A stretch of DNA of 64,000 nucleotides from Actinoplanes couchii (GCF_016862075.1 NZ_BOMG01000076.1:58033-122032); one strand, 5' to 3'; counted from the stretch's first letter, positions 8,885 to 18,066 are shown. Program-made: numbers and translations. The notes: generated by a model from the letters alone, not told the origin.

Positions 8885-9982
8885 TTACTGGCAGCCGATA
8901 GCGTCCTTGTAGTCCTTCGGCACCTCGCCGCCGGCGGTCTTGTCGGCGATCTCCCACAGCACCTCGGACCAGCCACCGTCGTCGGACATGTCCTTGAGGA
9001 CCTTCCACTGGTGGCTGCTGTGCAGCGCCGAGGCGGCCTGCTCCGTCGCGGCGGCGTCACCGGCCTTGTCGGCCCGGATCCACTCGGTGATCCACGTGCA
9101 GGTGACCTGACTGGTCACGGCCGCTCCGAACTGATAGGGATCGTTCGCCCCGGCAATGTCGATCTTTTCCACGTCGAAGCCCGGGGGGATCGGCACATCG
9201 GTGAGAATCTTGGCCGCGGCGGCGTGGACCTTGCTCGGAGTGATGACCTCGGCCGGCATCGCGGCCAGGAACTCCTCCGGCTCGACCCGCACCACATGGG
9301 TCAGAACCTCGTCGACCTCGGCTCGGGTGAGGCCCGAGATCCGCAACTCGACAAAAGCGCTCCCGCTCGGTACGAGCTGAGCCGCGAAGTCGGTGGAGTC
9401 GTAGGTGAAGATGTTCGCCTTCGTGCCGGCCACCGTCGTCGGAACCGGCTCGCTGACATCGAGACGGTCCTCGTAATAGCCGTCATAGGTCTTCGCCGGG
9501 TACCAGTTCATCTCGACATGGCGCGAACCGTCGTCGAACCGGATCGTGCCCTCCTCGGCCGCGAAACCGTAGACCGTCGTGATCTTCCAACCGCCTCCTT
9601 CGACCAGCAGTCGCGGCAGTTTCTCGGCGGCTTTGAGGTCCAGCTCGTAACCACCGCCTGTGCCACCGGTGTCCTCGGCCGGCAGTCCTACCGGCCCGGC
9701 CCAGTCCTTACCGGTGCTGCCCTGATCACGCAGTAACGTCGATGCACCGATCACACCGGTGACGACGGCAGCGGCGGCGACCGCGCCGGCCAATCGGCGG
9801 CCGAGTGCCCGGCGCGCCGGCGGGGCGCTCTCGACGACAGGGGACGTGGGTACCGACTCGAGTTTGGGCGTCGACATGATCTCCTCCAGGAGCGTCTGCT
9901 CCGCCCCACCGAGTCGGGTGGCCAGATCTGTCCGGTAGGGGTCCGCGTCTCGAACCAGTCGGTCGAGTTGCTCGTCGGTCAT
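8885..9982 (-). CDS. Sigma-factor-coupled membrane protein, possible anti-sigma regulator
   Basis: The 365-residue protein has a short cytoplasmic N-terminus (about 55 aa), one membrane helix (RRLAGAVAAAAVVTGVIGAS) and a long extracytoplasmic domain of about 285 residues. Its start overlaps the sigma factor stop by 4 bases (ATGA), so the two are made together. The architecture resembles single-pass proteins found downstream of ECF-like sigma genes in actinomycetes (CU044_5270-type), which are thought to control the sigma factor. No classical zinc anti-sigma HxxxCxxC motif is seen, so the mechanism is open. Confidence 0.7.
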   Translation of the reverse strand: MTDEQLDRLVRDADPYRTDLATRLGGAEQTLLEEIMSTPKLESVPTSPVVESAPPARRALGRRLAGAVAAAAVVTGVIGASTLLRDQGSTGKDWAGPVGLPAEDTGGTGGGYELDLKAAEKLPRLLVEGGGWKITTVYGFAAEEGTIRFDDGSRHVEMNWYPAKTYDGYYEDRLDVSEPVPTTVAGTKANIFTYDSTDFAAQLVPSGSAFVELRISGLTRAEVDEVLTHVVRVEPEEFLAAMPAEVITPSKVHAAAAKILTDVPIPPGFDVEKIDIAGANDPYQFGAAVTSQVTCTWITEWIRADKAGDAAATEQAASALHSSHQWKVLKDMSDDGGWSEVLWEIADKTAGGEVPKDYKDAIGCQ

Positions 9983-10569
9983 CGGCCCTCCTTCGGGGCG
10001 GTGGTTCCGGTCAGGACGTCGAGTTCATGTCCGGGTGAGCCCGGATCGTCACCGACCAGTTCGCGAAGCTTCGCCCGTGCCCGCGACAGGCGGGTTCGCA
10101 CCGCCCCTGGGGTCATCCTCAGCACCTCCGCCACCTCCCGTGGTTGCAGCCCCTCCCAAATCGTCAGCATCATGAGCTCCCGGTCCGTTTCGTCCAGCCG
10201 CGCCAGTGCCGCTCGGACCGCCAGCCGCTGCGGCACCTCACCACCCGGATCCCGGGAGACGACAGCCGACAGCCGCTGCCTCAACCGCTCACCGAGCCGT
10301 TGTCGGCGTGTCCCGCCGCGGTGGTGGTTGGCCAGCACACGCCGGGCCACCCCGTAGAGCCAGAGCCGGATCTCCTCCTCCGGTGGCAGCTCGCGACTGC
10401 GCCGCCAAGCCACGAGAAAGGTCTCCGCGACCACGTCCGAGGCGTCGTCAGGCTGGTCGACGCGCCGTAACGCGTATGCCAGGAGCGCCTCGAAGTTGTC
10501 GGCATAGACGCGCCGGAAGCGCTGCTCATGCTCGTCGCCAGAACTCACGACAGGTCCATGTCCGGTCAC
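9979..10569 (-). CDS. RNA polymerase sigma-70 factor, ECF type
   Basis: The 196-residue protein contains a sigma-2 region (FEALLAYALRRVDQPDDASD, then VVAETFLVAWRR) and a sigma-4 region (LMMLTIWEGLQPREVAEVL, then GAVRTRLSRARAKLRE) joined by a short linker, without sigma-1 or sigma-3. That is the ECF layout, and it should redirect RNA polymerase in response to an outside signal sensed by the coupled membrane protein. The start is a codon at 10569 followed closely by an acidic stretch. A promoter could lie in the 185 bp upstream, which hold nothing else recognisable. Confidence 0.9.
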   Translation of the reverse strand: MTGHGPVVSSGDEHEQRFRRVYADNFEALLAYALRRVDQPDDASDVVAETFLVAWRRSRELPPEEEIRLWLYGVARRVLANHHRGGTRRQRLGERLRQRLSAVVSRDPGGEVPQRLAVRAALARLDETDRELMMLTIWEGLQPREVAEVLRMTPGAVRTRLSRARAKLRELVGDDPGSPGHELDVLTGTTAPKEGR

Positions 10570-10754
10570 GCCCTAATCGTTACAGCCCCTTTCCGGAATT
10601 CTTGTCACTCTCGAACAGCCCGGAGTCGCACTGCTTTGCCACCCGTCCCGGCCGACTCGGCCGACTCGGCGCACCCCCGATCATCGGCCGCTCCCCGGTG
10701 CGTCCTGGCCGGTCGTCGTTTCGGACGAGTCGAAGTGCTGTCGGCCGGCCACCA

Positions 10755-11612
10755 TCAGACCGCCCTGAGGGCACCTGATCGGCGGCCGGTCAGGCGATCG
10801 AGCGCCGCCGCGGTCGCCGCGTCAGCCGGAAGATGCACGACGAGACGCTGCTCGTCGGCATCCGGGAGTTCGAGGGTCTCGTAGGCCAGAGCCAGCCGGC
10901 CCGCCTCGGGATGTGTCATCCGCTCCACCCCGGACCGGGGCGCCGGCCCGGACGGCGCTGCCATCCGGTCGACGAACTCGCCGCCGGCCAGCACCGTCAG
11001 GTCGTCCGCCAACTCGGTGGCATGCCGGTCACCGCGCCTCACCTCGCTCTTGAGCCGGGCCACGTGGTCGTCAGCGATCGTTTGCCAGTCGGGATATGCC
11101 GTGCGGGCCCGATCGTCGGCGAAATGCCACCGCACCACGTTGACCCGCCTGCCCTCCAGCAACCCGAGCGGCCGGACCAGAGCCCCGAAACCATCGGTGG
11201 CCGCCAGCACGTCACCGAGCCGGTTGAGCACCACGGCGAGCCCTGGCTCGAGACGGTCGAGCATCGCCCGCACCATCGGCCGGACCTCGGCCGCCGGCGT
11301 GTGCCCGGACGGGCACATCACCCCGGCCGGCACCTTGCCGAGAAAACGCAGGTGCTTGCGGTCGGCAGAGGTGAACCGGAGCGCGGTGGCCCGCGCGTTG
11401 AGCACCTCCGGCGACGGCCGCCGGTCACGCCCCTGCTCCAGCCGCGTCAGATGGTCGACGCTTATCCCGGCCAGGGTGGCGAGCTCGGCGCGCCGCAGGC
11501 CGGGAGTCCGTCGCCGGCTCCCGGACGGGAGATCGACCACGGCCGGCGCGGTGCCCTCGCGCCGGGCTCGTAGATATCGCCCGAGTTCGTTGTCGGTCGC
11601 TGTCGTCGCCAT
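10755..11612 (-). CDS. MmyB-type helix-turn-helix regulator
   Basis: Residues 10-85 form an XRE-like HTH (LRRAELATLAGISVDHLTRL followed by EQGRDRRPS). The remaining 200 residues match the MmyB/MltR ligand-binding domain (WHFADDRARTAYPDWQTIAD, RRGDRHATELADDLTVL). Family members bind fatty-acid-like ligands and are often encoded beside short-chain dehydrogenase genes, as here, where the SDR gene at 11832 is divergent. It probably controls that gene and itself from the shared 219-bp intergenic region, which contains several dyads. Confidence 0.85.
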   Translation of the reverse strand: MATTATDNELGRYLRARREGTAPAVVDLPSGSRRRTPGLRRAELATLAGISVDHLTRLEQGRDRRPSPEVLNARATALRFTSADRKHLRFLGKVPAGVMCPSGHTPAAEVRPMVRAMLDRLEPGLAVVLNRLGDVLAATDGFGALVRPLGLLEGRRVNVVRWHFADDRARTAYPDWQTIADDHVARLKSEVRRGDRHATELADDLTVLAGGEFVDRMAAPSGPAPRSGVERMTHPEAGRLALAYETLELPDADEQRLVVHLPADAATAAALDRLTGRRSGALRAV

Positions 11613-11645
11613 GCGTTCGAACCTAGCCGCCGGCGGCCGCCGTAA

Positions 11646-11776
11646 GGAGGCCCTGTCGGTGCTACCACCAGCCTGTTCGCCGGGGCCGGTATCGGCGATA
11701 CCAGCCTTACCGGTACTGGTATCGGGCCGTGCTCCCGGAACCTGGCCCCACCGTTACCAGCTTCAACAGGGCCTCC
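11646..11776. promoter_or_regulatory. Divergent control region with nested inverted repeats
   Basis: An 11-bp exact inverted repeat (GGAGGCCCTGT at 11646-11656, ACAGGGCCTCC at 11766-11776) frames smaller dyads: GGTATCGGCGATACC at 11688-11702 and TACCGGTA at 11708-11715, with another GGTATCG at 11718. The region separates the MmyB regulator and SDR genes, so these are candidate operator sites. Which dyad is bound cannot be told by eye. Confidence 0.5.
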
Positions 11777-11831
11777 CAGCGGGCCGAAAAACCGGGCAGG
11801 GTGGACGCATCCGACGGGGAGGAACGAAGCA

Positions 11832-12581
11832 ATGGACATGAGACTCGCGGGACGGACCGTGATCGTCACCGGTGCGACAGGTGGGCTGGGTGACCCGATC
11901 GCCCGGCGCTTCGCGGCTGAGGGCGCCGACGTGGTGCTGACCTATCACGAGGCCCGAGGCAAGGCGGAGAAGCTGGCTGCCGACCTGGGCGGCCGGACCC
12001 TCGTCGCCCGGCACGATCTCGGTGATCCCGACACCGCCCGAGACCTGGTCGAGGCGGTGATCGCCTGGTCCGGCCGCATCGACGTGCTGGTCAACAATGC
12101 CGTCCGCTGGGGCTCCGCGCAGCCGGGCGGGAGCTTCGACGAGACGCCCGACGATCTCTGGCATCGGGTCGTGCGGGACAACATCGAGGGTGCGCTGACA
12201 CTCAGCCGGCTCGTCGCTCCGCACATGCGGGAGCGTCGCTGGGGCCGATTGGTGCACATCTCGTCATCGATCGCGACACAGGGCATGGCCGGCGGCGAGT
12301 TCTACGGCGCGGCCAAATCCGCCCTCGCGGGGTTCAACCGTTCGGCAGCGTTCTCCCTGGGCAGCTACGGCGACATCCTGACCAACGTGGTCTCGCCGGG
12401 TCTGACCCGGACCGTCACCAACGGGCACATCGCCGACTCGGTGCCGGAGAGCTACTACGGCCAGATCCCGCTCGGGCGTCTCCTGACCGCCGACGAGATC
12501 GCGGCCCCGGTCGTCTTCCTGGCATCCGCGGCGAACACCGGCATCACCGGTCAGGTGATCGCCGTCGATGGCGGTTCCTGA
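11832..12581 (+). CDS. Short-chain dehydrogenase/reductase (SDR), FabG-like
   Basis: The 249-residue protein has the cofactor motif TGATGGLG near the N-terminus, NNAVRW in place of the usual NNAG, catalytic Ser in HISSSIA, and YGAAKSA as the YxxxK active site; it ends with the common IAVDGGS. It should be an NAD(P)-dependent oxidoreductase acting on a hydroxyl or keto group; the substrate is unknown. GGGGAGG lies about 9 bases before the ATG. The divergent MmyB-type regulator is the likely controller. Confidence 0.9.
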   Translation: MDMRLAGRTVIVTGATGGLGDPIARRFAAEGADVVLTYHEARGKAEKLAADLGGRTLVARHDLGDPDTARDLVEAVIAWSGRIDVLVNNAVRWGSAQPGGSFDETPDDLWHRVVRDNIEGALTLSRLVAPHMRERRWGRLVHISSSIATQGMAGGEFYGAAKSALAGFNRSAAFSLGSYGDILTNVVSPGLTRTVTNGHIADSVPESYYGQIPLGRLLTADEIAAPVVFLASAANTGITGQVIAVDGGS

Positions 12582-12663
12582 GCAAGAGCGGTCCGGGTGC
12601 CGGGGACCGGTCACTGGGGGCGCCGCCGGGCGGTAAACGCGTGGTGCGGGCTTTCGAAGCGCT

Positions 12664-12885
12664 CAAGAATGCCGGGCCGCCGAGCCGCCGGGCCAAGAAT
12701 GCTGGGCCGCCGAGCCGCCGGGCCAAGAATGCTGGGCCGCTGGGCCGCTGGGCCGCCGGGCCGCCGGGCCAAGAGTGCCGGGCCGCCGGGCCGCCGGGCT
12801 AGGAATGTATTGGGCCGCTGGGCCGCCGAGCCAGGAATGTGCTGGGCCGCTGGGCCAAGAAATGCCGGGCCGCCTGGCCGATAAC
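12664..12885. repeat. Repeats of about 30 bp with recurring CAAGAATGC
   Basis: At least seven copies of a unit beginning CAAGAATGC(C/T)GGGCCGC, spaced 30 bp at first and then irregularly because of GCC GGG expansion (12664, 12694, 12724 and on). The block fills the interval between the SDR gene and the terminator of the helicase gene; I see no gene in 12582-12952. A diverged copy of the AAGGAATGC core also appears near 12930. Confidence 0.7.
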
Positions 12886-12952
12886 GCGGGGCCTTTCGAG
12901 GGCTGTGGGGGAGCGGGATCGTGGCTGTTCAAGGAATGCATAGACCGAGGGC

Positions 12953-12984
12953 GGTGACGCCGCCCGGAGTGTGGGGGCGTCACC
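12953..12984. terminator. Hairpin after the DEAD-box helicase gene
   Basis: GGTGACGCC and GGCGTCACC form a 9-bp stem with a 14-nt loop, 11 bases beyond the stop codon of the minus-strand helicase gene. Confidence 0.6.
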
Positions 12985-12995
12985 GGCCGGTGGGG

Positions 12996-14765
12996 TCAGC
13001 GGGAGAAGCGCTCGCGGCGAACGTCGGGGCGGCGGCCTCGGATCGCGGCGTTCTGAAGGGCCTTGATCACTCGGTCGGCGGCTGCCTCCGGGACCTCGAC
13101 CAGAGAGAAACGGTCGGTGATCTCGATGGCACCGACGTCGCGGCCCTGCAGACCGGCCTCGCCGGCGATCGCGCCCACCAGGTCCTGCGGGCGCAGACCG
13201 GCTCGGCGGCCGAGGCCGACGAAGACCCGGGTCGTGCCGCGGCCCGGGCGGGACGACTGGGCCCGGCCGTCACGCTGGCCGGGACCACCACGTTGCCCCT
13301 GGCCGCCGCGCGGGGACTGGTTGCGGGACTCCCACGACGACTGATCGCGGGAATCGCGGGAATCGCGGGAATCGCGGGAATCGCGGGAGTCGCGGCGGCG
13401 GTCGCGCGGGGATTCGACCAGCGGGATCTCGGTCTCGTCGATGTCGCCCCGGGTGTTCTCGTGCAGCAGCCGCAGACCGGCCAGGGCGATCTGCTCCAGA
13501 TCGATCTCGTCGGTGAGCGAGGCGAGCAGCGACCGGAAACGGTCGAGATCGTCCTGCTGGGCGGCGGCCCGCACCGTCTCCTGCAGCAGCTCCAGGCGCT
13601 TGGCGCGCAGATCGGCCACCGTCGGCAGCTGTTCCGGCTTGACGCGCTGACCGGTGAGCCGCTCCACCGTCTGCAGCAGGCGCTGGTCGCGGGGCTCGAT
13701 CAGGGTGATCGCGGCACCCTCGCGCCCGGCGCGGCCGACCCGGCCGATCCGGTGCACGTAGGCTTCCGGCGCCGTCGGCAGGTTGAAGTTGATCACGTGG
13801 GTGAGCAGGTCCACGTCCAGGCCGCGGGCCGCCACGTCGGTGGCCACCAGCAGCTCGGTGTGACCGGCGCGGAGCCGGCCCATCACCTTGTCCCGCTGGT
13901 CCTGGCCGAGACCGCCGTGCAGCGCCTCGGCGCGGTAACCCCGGCCGTTGAGGCCTTCGGTCACCGAGTCGACCTCTTCGCGGGTGCGGCAGAAGACGAT
14001 CGCGGCGGCCGGGGCCTCCACGTCCAGCACCCGGGCCAGTGCGGTCATCCGATGACCACGCGGCACCAGGTAGGCGCTCTGCCGGACCTTCGGCAGCCGG
14101 TCCGCGGCGGCGGTGTCCCGGCCCATCCGGATGCGCTGCGGGTCACGCAGATGCTTGCGGGCGATCGCGTCGATCCGCGGCGGCATCGTCGCCGAGAAGA
14201 GCACGGTCTGCCGCTCGGTGGGGGTTTCCGACAGGATCGCCTCGATGTCATCGGCGAAACCCATGTCCAGCATCTCGTCGGCCTCGTCGAGCACGACGGT
14301 GCTGATCATGTCGAGGCGGAGGGTGCCCCGCTCGATGTGGTCCAGGACCCGGCCGGGGGTGCCGACGACGACGTCGACGCCACGCTCCAGAACCCGGAGC
14401 TGGCGGCTGATCGGCTGGCCACCGTAAACCGGCAGCACCCGCACGTTCAGGTCCCGCCCGTAACGGTGGATCGCCTGGGACACCTGCTCGGCCAGCTCAC
14501 GGGTGGGCACCAGCACCAGCGCGCCCGGGTCGTTCGAGGTGCCGCCACTGAGCACGTGCAGCAGCGGCAGCGCGAACGCCGCGGTCTTGCCGGTGCCGGT
14601 CGCGGCCTGCCCGACGAGGTCGCCACCGGAGAGCAGCGGCGGGATCGCCTCGCGCTGGATCGGGGTCGGTTCCTCGTAGCCCAGATCGCTCAGAGCCTTC
14701 AACAATTCGGGACGCAGACCGAGGGCGGAGAATCCCGCATCGGCGCCCACCAGATCTTCATCCAT
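12996..14765 (-). CDS. deaD: DEAD-box RNA helicase with DbpA-type RNA-binding domain
   Basis: All helicase motifs are visible in the 589-residue product: AATGTGKT (Walker A), PTRELA, TPGRVLD, DEAD, SAT, then ATDVAARGLD and HRIGRVGRAG in the second RecA domain. About residues 455-515 are Arg/Ser/Asp-rich with an SRD tripeptide repeat, and the last 75 residues (VFVGLGRRAGLRPQDLVGAI on) resemble the DbpA RNA-binding fold. It likely remodels structured RNA in ribosome assembly or cold adaptation. Length is usual for actinomycete DeaD/CsdA proteins. Single transcription unit, followed by a terminator. Confidence 0.92.
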   Translation of the reverse strand: MDEDLVGADAGFSALGLRPELLKALSDLGYEEPTPIQREAIPPLLSGGDLVGQAATGTGKTAAFALPLLHVLSGGTSNDPGALVLVPTRELAEQVSQAIHRYGRDLNVRVLPVYGGQPISRQLRVLERGVDVVVGTPGRVLDHIERGTLRLDMISTVVLDEADEMLDMGFADDIEAILSETPTERQTVLFSATMPPRIDAIARKHLRDPQRIRMGRDTAAADRLPKVRQSAYLVPRGHRMTALARVLDVEAPAAAIVFCRTREEVDSVTEGLNGRGYRAEALHGGLGQDQRDKVMGRLRAGHTELLVATDVAARGLDVDLLTHVINFNLPTAPEAYVHRIGRVGRAGREGAAITLIEPRDQRLLQTVERLTGQRVKPEQLPTVADLRAKRLELLQETVRAAAQQDDLDRFRSLLASLTDEIDLEQIALAGLRLLHENTRGDIDETEIPLVESPRDRRRDSRDSRDSRDSRDSRDQSSWESRNQSPRGGQGQRGGPGQRDGRAQSSRPGRGTTRVFVGLGRRAGLRPQDLVGAIAGEAGLQGRDVGAIEITDRFSLVEVPEAAADRVIKALQNAAIRGRRPDVRRERFSR

Positions 14766-14817
14766 GAGTCAAGGATATGACCAGCCGTTCCGGACCGCTT
14801 CTCGCGGTCGGGTCCGA

Positions 14818-15660
14818 TCACCTGGGGGAAAGATGCCGGTGAATGAACGAGGCGGCGGCGTCTGCGGCCCGCGTCACATGCGGTTCCACGTCGTAGAGGT
14901 CGATGTGCCGCTCGGTGTCGAGCCACAGCAAGTCCTTCGGGCCGGGCGCCAAATCATGAACATCCGAGGCCAGAGCAGGGGAGCAGTAGTCGTCGGTGCG
15001 CCCGTGCACCACCAGGAGCGGGGTGTCCCCGAGCAGCGGCGCCGCCCCGAGGACGTCGAAGGTCATCAGCGAGTGCAGCGATCCCCATGTGACGCGGTTC
15101 TCCCAGTGCTCGGCGGTGGACCGTGTGGTGCCGTAATAGGTGTAAGGCTCGTCACCACCCATGGCGGCCGGAGCGCCGCCGGCGGCGACCGCGGGGAGTT
15201 CTTCGTCATACCGTTCGATGAAGGTGGCCAGCGACCTGCGGTAACCGGCCGGGTCGCCGGCGCTGAACCGGACGGGACTGTTGTAAGCGCCCGCGATCCC
15301 CACCACGGCCCGCAGCCGCGGATCGGTGGCGGCGGCCCGCACCGCGTAACCGCCGCCGAGGCAGATGCCGACGATGCCGATGCGGTCGGTGTGCTCGGTG
15401 AGAACGGTCACCGCGGCGCGCAGATCGGACAGCTTGCCCTGGGTGTCCTCGTGGCCTCGGCGCCCGCCGCTCTGCCCGAAGCCCCGGTGGTCGATGGCGA
15501 GCGTGGTCACGCCACGGTCCCGCAACAGTGCGGCGTACAGCCCGGCGACCTGCTCCTTCACGCCCGTGAACGGACCGGTCAGCACGACTGCGGGCGCGTC
15601 CGGCCCGGCTACGGACAGGTCTCCGGCGAGAGTGATGCCATCGGCGGTGAAAGTGATCAT
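14818..15660 (-). CDS. Alpha/beta hydrolase, dienelactone-hydrolase-like
   Basis: The product of about 280 residues has a Cys nucleophile elbow, GICLGGGYA, as in dienelactone hydrolases, with the acid in VHGRTDDYC and His in DTERHIDLYD completing a C-D-H triad; DHRGFGQSGG marks the oxyanion region. It probably cleaves a lactone or ester. I place the start at ATG 15660 because similarity begins at MITFTADGI; a longer frame to 15735 exists. It diverges from an HxlR regulator and 2OG-oxygenase operon, which hints at shared control. Confidence 0.75.
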   Translation of the reverse strand: MITFTADGITLAGDLSVAGPDAPAVVLTGPFTGVKEQVAGLYAALLRDRGVTTLAIDHRGFGQSGGRRGHEDTQGKLSDLRAAVTVLTEHTDRIGIVGICLGGGYAVRAAATDPRLRAVVGIAGAYNSPVRFSAGDPAGYRRSLATFIERYDEELPAVAAGGAPAAMGGDEPYTYYGTTRSTAEHWENRVTWGSLHSLMTFDVLGAAPLLGDTPLLVVHGRTDDYCSPALASDVHDLAPGPKDLLWLDTERHIDLYDVEPHVTRAADAAASFIHRHLSPR

Positions 15661-15764
15661 TTCGGCCCCGTGTCTGTCGACGTCTATCGTTGGATCGACG
15701 GTAGGCGGCCGGTGTCCACCCGTACCAGAAGGCACTTCGGGGTGCCCTTGGAGATGAGGACGAC

Positions 15765-16103
15765 GTGCTGGTGATCCCGGACGTGATCGAGGAGGGCTGC
15801 ACGACCCGGCAGGCCATCGAGCGGCTGGCGTCGAAGTGGCGGGTGCTGGTGATCTACGCGCTGCTGGCCGGCCCGCAACGGCATGCGGAGTTGCGCCGCC
15901 GGATCGCCGGCATCACCCAGAAGATGCTGACCGAGACGTTGCGCGACATGGAGAGCGACGGTCTCGTGGAGCGCCGCGTGCTGAAGGAGACGCCGCCGCA
16001 GCACGTCGAGTATTCGCTGAGCCCTCTCGGGAAGACTCTTCAGGAGCCGTTGGCCGCGATCTGCGCATGGGCGGCGGAGCGCAACGGACACGGCGGAGAC
16101 TGA
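15765..16103 (+). CDS. HxlR-family winged-helix regulator
   Basis: The 112-residue protein has the HxlR signature: a Cys near the N-terminus (EEGCTTRQAIERLASKW), then RHAELRRRIAGITQKMLTET as recognition helix region and VEYSLSPLGKTL as the wing. Such proteins act as dimers that sense reactive aldehydes, quinones or redox state, often through that Cys. GTG at 15765 follows GATGAGGA at a good distance. The next gene starts 4 bases after its stop, and the hydrolase diverges 105 bp away, so both are plausible targets. Confidence 0.88.
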   Translation: MLVIPDVIEEGCTTRQAIERLASKWRVLVIYALLAGPQRHAELRRRIAGITQKMLTETLRDMESDGLVERRVLKETPPQHVEYSLSPLGKTLQEPLAAICAWAAERNGHGGD

Positions 16104-16107
16104 GATC

Positions 16108-17112
16108 ATGGTTTCCGATTTCGTGGTCCCCACCGTGGACATCAGCGCCTGGGTGAGCGGTGAACGGGACGAGCAGACCGTCCGGGAACTCGACCTGGCC
16201 TGCCGTACCGTCGGATTCGTGCAGATCGTCGGGCACGGGGTGCCGGCCGAGGTGACCGACGGTCTGGCCGATGCCATCGACGGGTTCTTCGGGCAGTCGC
16301 TGGAGGCGAAGAAGCGCTGGATCCGGCCCGCGAGCGAGAACCGGGGTTACAGCCCGCCGAAGAGCGAGTCCCTCAGCTACAGCCTCGGGGTCGACCCGGT
16401 CGCCCGGATGAACGACTACTTCGAGGCGTACAACATCGGGGTCGGGAAGAACACCTGGCCGGACGAGCCGACGGCGTTCCGCCCACAGGTGGAGGCGCAC
16501 TTCCGGGAGGCGCGGCGGGTCGCCGAGACGTTGACGAGCATCTTTGCGGCGGCGCTCGGTGTCGAACCGGACTTCTTCGACCGGATCGCCGGGAACTCGA
16601 TCGACGTGCTGCGGATGAACAACTACGCGCTGGAGCCCGGCGAGATCGAACCGGGCGCCGACCTGACCGGCATGGGCGAGCACACCGACTTCGGCATCGT
16701 CACCGTTCTCTGGGCCGACCAGGTCGCCGGCCTGCAGGTCCTCGGCACCGACAACGTCTGGCACGACGTGCAGCCGGCCGACGGCGCCCTGCTCGTCAAC
16801 CTCGGCGACATCTCCGCCCGCCTCACCAACGACGTGTGGATGTCGACGCTGCACCGGGTCAAGCCACCGATCGTCGGCGGGACCATCGAGCGCCGCCGCT
16901 CGGCCGCGTTCTTCCACGACGGCAACGGCGACGCTCTGATCGAGACGCTTCCACGGTTCGTGCCGGAGGGTGGGGTGCCGCTGTACGAGCCGATCACGGT
17001 CGCCGAGCACATCGCCGCCAAGCTCGCCGGTTCCCGTGAAGGTCACAAGAACACCGGCGCGGTCCGTGACGCGGCCCGGGTGTTGGCCGCTTCCCCGGGC
17101 GTGACCAGGTGA
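16108..17112 (+). CDS. 2-oxoglutarate/Fe(II) oxygenase, isopenicillin N synthase family
   Basis: The 334-residue enzyme has the N-terminal DIOX_N part (VPTVDISAWV, CRTVGFVQIVGHGVP) and a jelly-roll core with Fe ligands in GEHTDFGIVTVL (H, D) and STLHRVKPP (H), then RRRSAAFFHDG whose Arg-x-Ser pair would bind 2-oxoglutarate. It probably hydroxylates, desaturates or cyclises a small molecule. It sits in an operon with an HxlR regulator. The substrate cannot be predicted; a self-contained resistance or catabolic step is as likely as natural-product tailoring. Confidence 0.88.
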   Translation: MVSDFVVPTVDISAWVSGERDEQTVRELDLACRTVGFVQIVGHGVPAEVTDGLADAIDGFFGQSLEAKKRWIRPASENRGYSPPKSESLSYSLGVDPVARMNDYFEAYNIGVGKNTWPDEPTAFRPQVEAHFREARRVAETLTSIFAAALGVEPDFFDRIAGNSIDVLRMNNYALEPGEIEPGADLTGMGEHTDFGIVTVLWADQVAGLQVLGTDNVWHDVQPADGALLVNLGDISARLTNDVWMSTLHRVKPPIVGGTIERRRSAAFFHDGNGDALIETLPRFVPEGGVPLYEPITVAEHIAAKLAGSREGHKNTGAVRDAARVLAASPGVTR

Positions 17113-17184
17113 AACCACTGCTGGACGAGCCCAGGGCCGTCAGGGTGCTGAGCAGCGCTTCAGGCCGGAACCGCGGTCGGGTCG

Positions 17185-18066
17185 TCAGCCTCGGAGGGCG
17201 CTGAGGACGGCGCTCACCTCGGGGCGGAGTACCGGGGAACGGCGGACGGCGGCGGTGATGCGGCGGGTGACCGGTGGGTCGAGAGGGCGGGTGATCACCT
17301 GGTAGCGGGGGTCGACGGCGAGGCTGGGCAGCAGTGTGATCGAGCCGCCCTTCTCGACGTGGCGCAGCGCCAGCATGTAGTTGTTGAAGCGGCAGATCAC
17401 CGTGGGTTCGAAACCGGATTCGCGGCACAGGCGGGTGGCCAGCGACGACATGTACGAACCCGCCACGTCGAAGGTCCAACGCTGGTCGGCACAGACGGAC
17501 AGCGAAACGGCATCAGCGGTGGACAGCGCACTGCCGGACGGCATGACGAGAACGATCTCGTCTGCGGCGATCGGTACCAGGTCGATCGTTGGGTCCAACT
17601 CGGCGCCCGCGAAATCCGCCGTCGTGATGATCACGTCGACGTCGCCGCGGCGGAGGGCCGGCATGCTCTCGTGCGGTTCCAGTTCGAGCAGCACCACGGT
17701 CAGGTCGGGATGGCGGGCGGCCAATGCGGTCACCGCCGGTTCGGCCAGCGTGTGCACCGCGCTCTGGAACGCGGCGAGCGTCACCGTCCCGACCGGTTCT
17801 TCGGCGAGCCCACGTAATTCGGCTTCGGCGGCGTCAATCGCGGCGAGGATCTCCCGCGCCCGCCCGGCCAACAGCACTCCGGCAGCGGTCAACCGCACCT
17901 TCCGGCCGGTACGTTCCAGCAGCGCGGTCCGGGTCTCCCGCTCCAGGGTCGCGAGCTGCTGCGACACCGCCGACGGGCTCATGTTGCCGTGCTGCGCGAC
18001 GGCCCGCACGGTGCCGTAGGTCGCCAAGTCGGCGAGCAGCCGCAGCCGCCACGGGTTGAGCGTCAC
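17185..18066 (-). CDS. LysR-family regulator, likely controls the adjacent decarboxylase
   Basis: The 293-residue protein has an N-terminal winged HTH (YGTVRAVAQHGNMSPSAVSQ then QLATLERE) and a periplasmic-binding-like effector domain (VTLAAFQSAVHTLAEPAV, LELEPHESMPALRRGDVDV). The start is GTG 18066. It diverges from the dialkylglycine decarboxylase gene with 82 bp between starts, the same arrangement described for dgdR and dgdA in Burkholderia; by inference it activates or represses that gene in response to a dialkylglycine. Confidence 0.85.
   Translation of the reverse strand: MTLNPWRLRLLADLATYGTVRAVAQHGNMSPSAVSQQLATLERETRTALLERTGRKVRLTAAGVLLAGRAREILAAIDAAEAELRGLAEEPVGTVTLAAFQSAVHTLAEPAVTALAARHPDLTVVLLELEPHESMPALRRGDVDVIITTADFAGAELDPTIDLVPIAADEIVLVMPSGSALSTADAVSLSVCADQRWTFDVAGSYMSSLATRLCRESGFEPTVICRFNNYMLALRHVEKGGSITLLPSLAVDPRYQVITRPLDPPVTRRITAAVRRSPVLRPEVSAVLSALRG

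Noticed and set aside
12921..14780. Long plus-strand frame opposite the helicase gene
   Set aside because: The opposite strand codes for all DEAD-box motifs; the plus frame has no recognisable content.
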